Shown here: positions 56,460 to 64,000 of the stretch, one piece after another
Position numbering within the stretch: position 1 is the first letter of the stretch
How the letters are laid out: every line of letters begins with the position of its first letter
DNA from: Chimonanthus salicifolius
Lineage: Eukaryota > Streptophyta > Magnoliopsida > Laurales > Calycanthaceae
Length of the DNA: 64,000 bases
Direction of reading: 5' to 3'
NCBI GenBank assembly: GCA_013350335.1
Contig: CM023537.1
Location: 44,886,111-44,950,110 of the forward strand
Translations under genes and position numbers: made by a program
Notes under the pieces: model-generated
Seen by the model: only the letters and a program-made list of their open reading frames with translations
What the model was told of the DNA's origin: nothing
The model's database searches: none

Positions 56460-57760
56460 TGAATATGAAATTGTGTTTTGATATTGATAAAGAATATGTT
56501 ATCATTCCATATGATTTATATTGAATTGGTTGCGGATTATCCATTTAATCTTCTACTGGCGCATGGCTCATGAATTTTGTTGAATTATAGGGACACCGGT
56601 CGAAGAAGTTTAAGGAATCCTTCTAATGATCTGTTATATTATTATGGACACTATTAAGGTTTGATGTATTATTATTACTTGATCTATAATTATTAGATGT
56701 TGAGCCCGTTTTATTTATATGTTTAAGATGAAGTGAACCTGAGGCCCGATTTAATGTATTTGTTTCGAAATGCTCAATAAAATCATGTTTTTTGAATTAT
56801 CTATATTTTAATAGTTTTAAATAATTTTTTAATCTCCAAATTTTTACCTCATGTGAGACGCACTTGAATGTGTCAGTCCTTAAAAAGGTATATGCATGAA
56901 TATAGAACTCAAGAAAACCTGACTTATTTAGATTGAAATGAATTCATACTTTTTAAATTCTCTAAATTTTAATAATTTTAATCCTGTGAGGAAGATAGTT
57001 ACAATATTAAAATTAAGTAAAATCAGAAAAAAGATAAGAATATAATTTAAATAGGATAAGTCTAGCACAAAAAATCGGAATGAAAAGTTCAAGTGCATTA
57101 ATGGGTCACGTTAAGGGTGAATTTATTTTAAGAATTGGATAGTTACATAGATGGTTATATAGATTATCAAACTCTCCAAAATAGAGTTTATTGAATATTC
57201 TAAACTTTTGAATGTTTTTAAGATAAAAATAAAACAAAATAATAATTATTTTTACTTATGAGTTATGATATTCAATTCAATGATAAAAGATGCATAAAAA
57301 AATATCAATCAAGCGTACATTTAAATCGAAAAATATTATGAGTAATTTGAATTCAATCGATTTCATAAGAGACACGTGTTCAGTGAACGGATTACTCAGA
57401 TGACTTGTATTTTGTTTTATTTATTAAACAAATTTAGCAGAATCATAAAAATAATTTTGGAGCTAAGCCTATAGACATCAGGACTTAAAACATGAGACAA
57501 TAATATATTTAAATTTTATTTCAATCTCAATAATTTGTTTAGATTTATATCGATGACCTTGTTCAATGAGTGACAAATTTGTTTTAGAGTCTGACAACTT
57601 AAACTCATTTTATATTATTATATTCTATAAATTAAATTCCTAGTCAATTTAATATATTTTTTAATTATTTTACTGATGAATTAAAATCTATTAAAAACTG
57701 TCTAATTTAATTTTTAGTTTTTGCCGTTGTTATGACTCCACCTCCACAGAGCCTTTCCCC
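56460..57760. other. AT-rich intergenic DNA, no gene seen
   Basis: Long AT-rich stretch upstream of the host gene. No repeats with clear boundaries and no coding frame of interest. Confidence 0.5.
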
Positions 57761-57765
57761 AAAAA

Positions 57766-57772
57766 TATATAT
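57766..57772 (+). promoter_or_regulatory. Putative TATA box of the host gene
   Basis: aaaaatatatatcagc about 115 bp upstream of the ATG at 57887, in a locally CT-rich promoter-like setting. Position is plausible; function is inferred. Confidence 0.45.
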
Positions 57773-57886
57773 CAGCTTTAGCTTTGAACGCATGGTTGTG
57801 ATTTGTGACGCTTTGAATTTGTCATGTAAAATCTCATTCGCACCAACTGAAGATTCAATTGCAGCGAAGCAGAAAGGGGAAAAGAA

Positions 57887-60800
57887 ATGATTGCTGCTGG
57901 AAAGTGTTTTCCATCGTCCAATTTCTCACTTCTCTCTGTGAAGATGAAGTTGAAGGACGGAAAATTCAGGCCTCTGTCCGCGAAAGGAGGAAACTTTGGT
58001 GAAAATTCCAAGGACAAACAAGGCATCTTCCCTCTTCGACTTAGATTATCCAAAGTCTTGATTGCTCGATCTGCTATTGCGCTTTTCATTTTAGGATTCA
58101 TAGATGCTGGGTAATATTTTTCTCTTTCATTCTTTCATTGCTTTTTCCCCAAATTCTAGCATGCATACTCCCACAATCCATCTCAACTCAACCATGACTG
58201 GAATCGAAGAACAGAATCGAGTTACATTGTGCAGAGTAGAGTAAATCACTGAAACACTCAATCGAGTTGGGTTTTTGTTTTTTGTTTTTTTAATGAAGTG
58301 TCCCCAGTCTAAAGGCATTATGAAAATGAAAAATGATAAGTGCAGAAGATTTGATTATAATTTAGTCAGATTTTTCGTATCTAACATTCATAACTGACAA
58401 TTGAAATTTTAAAATATTAAAAATTCTTCGGTGAATGGTGGATATGCAACTTCGAAGGGGTTGGAGTGGAGTGATGGGCACGTACCCACCGAACCAAGAG
58501 TCCTAAGTTCGATTTTCACTCCATCTCAAAGGACGACTCTCGTAGATTTACCCAGGATTACATCGAAAACGTACTCTTGGAAATCAGATTTGGTCCTATC
58601 TCTATTAAACACTCCACCTTTTTTTTTCTCAAAGAGGAAATAAGAAAAAAAAAACCCTTAAACATGTGCCTGTAAAGCAATAATTTGATCAAGTTAGAGA
58701 TACTTTCGAGATTATCTTAACCATTTGCTCTTTCTAGAATAGTGGGTTTGATGAACTAAACCAGCTTAGCTCATGGTATATTCTAGTTTTGGTGGAGGGC
58801 GAGCTCTACGAAAGGACCTCTTGTTGGTCCAATTCACTCCAAGACATTGGTTGACCAAGCCCTAACATCATTCTCCCTTCATTCCAAGACATTTGTCACT
58901 GCCGCATTTTAGGTCTTTCAATGTTATTTTGGGGCTGAAAGTTACTGATGTAATGTGCAAAGAGTGTAATTGAAATATTGCAATAAAAAATAAAATAAAG
59001 CTAAGCCAAAGAAATATATCTGGGTGAGTGATAGGAACCAACAGTGGTCCACCTAGTTTAGGTGGTAACTGTCCCAAATTTTTGGAATTTGAAATAAGGA
59101 GTGAAGTTAGGAATCTGTTGAATACATTTAGGAGAGAGTTATTCTGCATATATGTAAATGAATTATGAAACAAGGGATTCAGAGAAGTGATTTGCAAAAT
59201 TCAAGGAGTCCGGAACCACCTAGAATAGGTTCTAGTGCGCATTTTCTTCCAATCCAGCAAGTTCATCATTTGTTTTTTTCCTGAAAGTCCATAAAGAAAT
59301 TCCCTTTTGCAGCCTATGTTTCCAATTAGATCCTAATTAATTTGGTATCAGAGCTAGGTTATGCCTGTTATGTGAGCAGTCCATATAGAGGATCACATGT
59401 CCAAATTGGCCAGTTAAATTTAGAAATTCTCCAATGACATGAGAGAAATCCAAGAGACACTAGTGGCACTAGCTGTCAAGTGCAATTGAGCGGTGTTAAA
59501 CAATAAGATTTCTTTTTTAAATGTATTATCTTTGGGGAAAAAATCCAGCAGGCTCGAATCTAACAGTTACCCAAAATACCCTAGCTATTTGGTTGAAAAA
59601 ATCACAAAAAATGCTTCTCCTACCTGCAAACAATCCACCATTCTCCATGCCAAGAAAAGGAAAGAAACCACAGTTAGTGTTATTCCGTTGGAATGGGTTG
59701 TCAATGCCAAGATATGGTGTCTTAGCGTTGAAGAGATGCAATCACCTTCGAATCATAAGCTGTGAATCTCATGATCAATTTCTCTAAGCTATTTGGATGA
59801 AAAAATCACAAAAATTAGTTTTTTCTTTCCTTCAATTCAATGGCGACATAGGGAAAGAAACAACATGCTCTAATAAGAGGGGCCTATTGCCCCCTAAGGA
59901 TGGCCTTGATGAAGAGACAATGATCTCTATAAACCTTGGCACATCCATGCCCTCTTTTTTTTATGACTAAGGTATCCAGGTCTCTTAGAACACCCGACTA
60001 ATCCTCGATGCATGTGTAAGCCTCCCTACCCACACACACTGGATAATTCTACGGGGAGTGGCCCTTTGGGGTGGAGTGAGAATCAAACTCAGGACTCCCG
60101 CTTCCTTACATCCATGCCCTCTTGCAGCGATTCTTAGGTCTCAATTAAGATTGGCCAAAGCTACTCTGATATTATTGGGCCCAAGGATAGTTGCAATTAT
60201 AGTGCAAGTGATCCGGATGGCACTGATATAATTTCTCCAACTAACAAGTCTAGTGTCAAGAATTTTCATTGAGGATATCATTTAAATGTGAAATAGGTTA
60301 CGCCTAGTGGACTAAATGGGACTATTTTATTATGTATGCACTACTAAGAGGGGTTTATTTAGGGGTTTTCTTATTTTATAAGGGTCATTTGTAATATTAA
60401 AATGGGATTTCTCCAAGGGTTTATTTGGTAGGTCATTTAAAATAGAATAAGAATGGTTTTGATTCAAAATGAAAATAAGACTTTCTTTTCAAAGAGACTA
60501 AAACAGGCATTAAAAGCAATAATCGAAGTCATTCTAGTGTACGTTTTCAAAATCATTCATCAAACACACTGTCAGAATCATTTCTATTCATTCCTATTTT
60601 CATTGATTCTTTGTCACTGTGAATACCAAATAGGACCTAAGGTTCCATGAAAGGAAGAATTTTTGCATTAGTGCTTTGCCTAGGTTTAGCACTTCTATTA
60701 TACTATATAACAAAGTTTCCAATTGTATCTTCATTCATTTTCTAATTTACCACTTGGCAAACAAACAAAAAAAAAACTTAGAAATATATGTTGAAGTGCT

Positions 60801-61219
60801 TCTTGCTTTCTCTTCCAAGTAGTGAAGAAATGGGGTCATCAGCATTCTCATTGACTAATGGTTATGGATCCACTTTTTTTTAGAAGTGTTCCACTAGTAT
60901 GGGAAGGTATGGAAGCCATTCCTAGAAGTCATTTCCCATGTTTAAATTGTAATATTTGTGTTCTAAAAATATTGATAGATTACTTTAGTAATGAAGTTTC
61001 CCTTTATAATCAAAAGCGTTTTCTTTTCTCATTGGGTTATACATTTACTTGAGGATTGCAACTTTGAAATTCAGATACAGTGGAGATTGGTCTCGAATAG
61101 GGGTAATCTCAAGAGAAACTGAGGAGCTACTGAAGGTTGCAGCTTTTTTCGTGTCACCTCTTTGTTTGATTCTCATTTTTGTAATCTCTTATGAAGATGA
61201 AGGTAGTGATTCAGACTGA
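57887..61219 (+). CDS. Small plant membrane protein, two exons, 122 aa
   Basis: Exon 1 57887-58110, intron 58111-61074 (gtaata...ttcag), exon 2 61075-61219; total 369 nt, in frame across the junction. The start is fixed by an in-frame TGA 36 nt upstream with no other ATG between. N-terminal about 45 residues are basic and Ser-rich (transit-peptide-like), then VLIARSAIALFILGFIDAG (hydrophobic), the conserved loop YSGDWSRIGVISRETEELL, a second hydrophobic span AAFFVSPLCLILIFVISY, and an acidic end EDEGSDSD. This matches a conserved plant family of small plastid-predicted membrane proteins of unknown function (DUF7887-like, name from memory). The only intact host gene seen. The intron has been enlarged by SINEs and LTR scraps. 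Function unknown. Confidence 0.82.
58434..58630 (+). mobile_element. tRNA-type SINE, copy 2 (in intron)
   Basis: GGTGGATATGCAACTTCGAA, GGGGTTGGAGTGGAGTGATG, B-box-like AAGTTCGATTTTCACTCC, CGTAGATTTACCCAGGATTA, ending in a T9 run at about 58619-58627. Its first 45 bp match copy 1 closely. Same strand as the host gene. Confidence 0.7.
58890..59354 (+). mobile_element. LTR scrap with primer binding site (in intron)
   Basis: A canonical TGGTATCAGAGC (59343-59354) complementary to initiator Met-tRNA is preceded by non-coding, LTR-like sequence. The LTR start is not visible and no gag follows, so this is a degraded LTR-retrotransposon 5' end. Confidence 0.5.
59583..59880 (+). repeat. 204-bp direct repeat in the intron
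   Basis: AGCTATTTGGTTGAAAAAAT at 59583 recurs at 59787 (one change), followed in both by CACAAAAA and, further on, by gGGAAAGAAACcaCA. Looks like an old tandem duplication. Confidence 0.6.
59957..60107 (-). mobile_element. tRNA-type SINE, copy 3, 5'-truncated
   Basis: Flanked by a perfect 16-bp duplication acatccatgccctctt (59941-59956 and 60108-60123). Minus strand: GCGGGAGTCCTGAGTTTGAT, TCTCACTCCACC, CCACTCCCCGTAGAATTATC, GGGTAGGGAGGCTTACACATGC, tail ATAAAAAAAA. The first about 60 bp present in copies 1 and 2 are missing. Confidence 0.85.
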
Positions 61220-61813
61220 GTGTTTCCTCGTTATATGAAGGCATGTATCTAGTGTCGCAGTTGGAAATTTTAAAGATGAGGAATTGGTGTTAAAATTGTC
61301 ACATTTTGTCTGGCATCAAGTACTTTCTTAATATTGTGACATACTAAGTGTACCATGTAAAATGAAAAGTTATATAGATGTAGTCAAATACAAAAGTTTC
61401 TACCCTTCTAAGTTCTATATTATTTTGATTTACGATTATCAAAATGACTGCTGAAATGAGAAGTATAACATTTATGAACTGTCATTTTTGTGATCTTAAT
61501 CATAATTATTTAGCTATTGATTTTCGTGGATCTAAATCTAATGATAGGTTTAGGAACTTCCTACGGGGCACAAGGAGAACAGAAAAAGAATTCGTCTCAT
61601 CGGGTGGTAGAAAGTTACAAAACCAAAATGTTGTGGAGGTTTAGGGATAGTGTTTTTACATATTAGGAACCAAGCCTTATGTAAATGGAGCTAGATATTT
61701 GGCAAAGAAAGAGAAGCCTTGTGGAGGAGTACTTATTGCAAGATTTGGGGTAGAGAATCTAGGGGAGTGGGATTTGGATCAAAAGGTGACAGAATAGGAT
61801 CTGCCCTAATCAG

Positions 61814-62074
61814 TGTTGTGGGGCCCACTTCAGCACGGAGTTGACCCAAATCATCTAATTTGGGAAAGACATTTTATTAGTTGTATGATTGGTCGTAAAT
61901 AATTATTCTTTTATTCTTTTCCTCTTTAAGCCACTTAGATTAGCTCTCATTTTTCTATTAATACATGTAACCCTTTCAGTATATACACAATCAATAAAAC
62001 CAATACAGAGAATTTCTTCTCCATTCTCTATCTTCTCTGTTCTTCAATCTATTATTTTACATGGTATCAGAGCC
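61814..62074 (+). mobile_element. Small LTR (248 bp) with Met-tRNA primer site
   Basis: LTR-like TGTTGTGGGGCCCACTT...TTATTTTACA (61814-62061), followed immediately by TGGTATCAGAGCC (62062-62074). Size and form fit a copia 5' LTR. No coding region follows before LINE sequence begins, so it is an orphan end. Confidence 0.65.
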
Positions 62075-62159
62075 TAAAGTGGGTCCCACAACAATAAGGG
62101 TACGGTGGAGAGTTGATAAGGGTATAAGGAGGGCCAGGAGCACTTATAAAGAGAAACAC

Positions 62160-63245
62160 ATAGTCCTAGTTGATAAGGGAGATATGGCTTTTTTTTTTTG
62201 GATTGATATGTGGGTTGAAAGACGTTTATCCTAGGTTTCATAGGGCGGCTAGGGAAAGACAAGTGAGAGTTTAGGAATATTATAAAGTCGAAGGAGTAGT
62301 TTTTTCGGAGATCCCTTTTCGGAGACTGGTGACTAGAGAGACTTCGTAAAGGTTAGTCTAGAGTAGTTAAAGACCCTGCTAGGAGAATCTCTTTAGAGAA
62401 TGACGAGGAAGATAAGAGAATTTGGACGGGTGCCTCCTCAAAGGAATTCATGGTGAAAGACGCAATGAAATTGGCAACCCTTGACCCTACTACTCGAAGC
62501 GTACCTTCCATTAATGCTTGGATCGGGCTCGTTCTCCTGAGAGTTCGAACTTTGTATGGTGCACCCTAAAAAGAAAGTCCTTTCTAGGATAGAGTTTCTT
62601 AGGAGAGGAGTATTAAGATTTGGGGAGGATCTTCATTGCACATTGTGCGGTAGTAAAGAGGAGGATGTGGATCATCTTTTTGCAATGTGCATTGTGAAGA
62701 GACATCTATGGAATTATTTTGTGAACCTAAGGTGGTATCCTGGGTATTTGACAAATTGTGTTAAGGGGGTGGTGAGCACTTGGTCGATGTCAAGACTTAG
62801 GATCAAAATTGAAGAAAGCATGGGTATACAATTCCTGGGATGGTCTTGTGGTCTATTTGGAAAGAGAGGAATGTCAGAATCTTTGAGAGCAAATCATTAA
62901 AGGAGAGTGACATTGTTAGGAGAGCTAGATAGAGATTATATACGTGGCTTTTGGTGTGCGAAGACTTCAAGGGGTACATAATGACGGATTTCATGTTCTC
63001 GTGGGAGGGGTGTTAAAAGTAGCGTGCCTAGGAAAACCAAAGTCTCATAACTTTTGCCCCCCTCCGAACTGGGGACCCATAAGTTTAACGTTGACAGCGC
63101 TGCTTTAGGCAAGTCAGGATAATGGAGATAGGTGGGTTTTGCTTGAATCATGTGATACGTTCTTCTTGAAGTCGGTAGGGACCGGAGACTCTAATATGAC
63201 TGAACTCTTAGCAATTAGGAGATTTCATATCCCATCTTATAAAGT
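62160..63245 (+). pseudogene. L1-type LINE 3' end: zinc-binding and RNase H-like region
   Basis: Plus strand, three frames. Starts with a FW-D-W-like stretch and PRFHRAARERQV near 62220, then GASSKEFMVKDAMKLATLDP near 62440, PSINAWIGLV, and the zinc-binding domain FLRRGVLRFGEDLHC-TLCGSKEEDVDHLFAMC at 62600-62690 (C-x2-C...H-x4-C). Further on are SIWKERNVRIFES and SWEGC (about 62995), then an RNase H-like segment with KFNVDSAALGKSG near 63080. Numerous stops. The reverse transcriptase core is absent, so only the 3' part is here. No poly-A tail seen. Confidence 0.8.
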
Positions 63246-63249
63246 TATG

Positions 63250-64000
63250 ACGATTAGATTGAGGAGTTTCTCATAATTTATATCATCCATGTGCTCTTCT
63301 ACCAATCTCATCCAACCATGTGAGGTCTCCTATGACAAATGTGCACTCTTCCCGGAGAATCTAAGTCTCCCTAGAGTTGTCCTTCCATTTTTTATTTTCT
63401 GTTGATTTTAAGGTTTCAAGATAAAGTAAATTATTTCCGTTTCTTTTATATTTTGATTTCATTACTTAGGAGGTCAGTTGCTTCTCAAACTAAAACCAAT
63501 CTATACAGGGTTACATGGGTTTCTTATTTTGCCAAAGGTACATGGGTTGCCTATTTTGCCTATGATCCATGATCTGGATCGCGAGTTGGATTGCTTTGGA
63601 TCACTCTATGATTCACAATCCACAATGGCTTGGTTCACATTCCACAGTTGCTTTGGTTCTCGTTCCATAATGGCTTTGGATCATAATCTGTTTAGCTTAA
63701 AATTGTGATCGATTATATTTTGGATTGTGTTTTGGATCCAAAGCATTATGAAGTCATTATCTTTTAAGGGTCCATCAAGGTTAAACTTTTTTAATTTTTG
63801 TTTAAATTGATGGCTATTATTTAAGATTAAAAATATTTATAACATATTTTTCATTTTTTTTATTTAGTTGTTTTTTTTAAAAGAATCAATTGTGCGAATT
63901 GAATGAATACTTGATAAGTTACAAGCCAACTAAATTTTAGCTTATAAATCAATTTCAGACACTTGTTCTTTGTAATTAAAATCAATGTTATAAAAGCCAG
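63250..64000. other. No gene seen; short degenerate repeats at 63560-63700
   Basis: An imperfect tandem motif TTGGWTCaCRaTCCAcAaTGGCT recurs about four times between 63560 and 63690. The rest is AT-rich without recognisable features. Confidence 0.45.

Noticed and set aside
59343..62074. TGGTATCAGAGC motifs as tRNA gene pieces
   Set aside because: They are primer binding sites next to LTR ends; no cloverleaf can be built around them.

Overview
This is a stretch of plant (angiosperm) nuclear DNA, consisting almost entirely of nested LTR retrotransposons around one small host gene. The evidence for a plant is: chromovirus (Ty3/Tekay-type) and SIRE-type Ty1/copia pol remnants with initiator-Met-tRNA primer sites, a Harbinger-like MITE, tRNA-type SINEs, an L1-type LINE tail, and a two-exon gene for a small, apparently plastid-type membrane protein. 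I cannot name the species. No rRNA, tRNA, CRISPR or bacterial-type operon was found.

Layout. 1-9489: a decayed Tekay-like element on the minus strand (3' LTR part 1107-3475, chromodomain/integrase to gag 3480-7905, PBS 8251-8263, 5' LTR part 8266-9489); its left LTR is cut by a SIRE-type LTR (1-1106). 9490-30921: two minus-strand SIRE-type copia copies in tandem, sharing one LTR. Copy A has LTRs 9490-10942 and 24914-26366 (both exactly 1453 bp) and itself carries a 3.2-kb solo LTR (13437-16624), a 2.06-kb solo LTR (16918-18974) and a Harbinger-like MITE (20149-21676). Copy B (24914-30921) has none of these three insertions and so supplies the empty sites; it is broken off inside integrase.

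30922-37090: unclassified AT- and CT-rich sequence plus a minus-strand solo LTR (33580-36376). 37091-45960: a minus-strand copia relic cut by a TRIM (37466-41794), a 237-bp insert with a 16-bp duplication, and a solo LTR (42267-45212). The TRIM's own LTR is cut by a SIRE-type LTR, which is cut again by an LTR of the same family. 45940-55307: an LTR-like region holding a 3.4-kb solo LTR (47726-54823) that in turn holds a 3.7-kb solo LTR (48473-52150), both with exact 5-bp target duplications.

55308-64000 is less crowded: SINEs, copia LTR scraps, the host gene (exons 57887-58110 and 61075-61219, spliced 122 codons), and a LINE 3' end (62160-63245).

The most unusual signal is that at least five unrelated LTR families here each carry a cluster of short, family-specific perfect or near-perfect inverted repeats built on a TCG...CGA core. 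The stem sequence differs between families but the layout (5-14 bp arms, 0-7 nt loop, several units tens of bases apart) recurs. Most nested insertions could be delimited to the base by target-site duplications or by comparison with an empty copy, so the order of events can be read directly.
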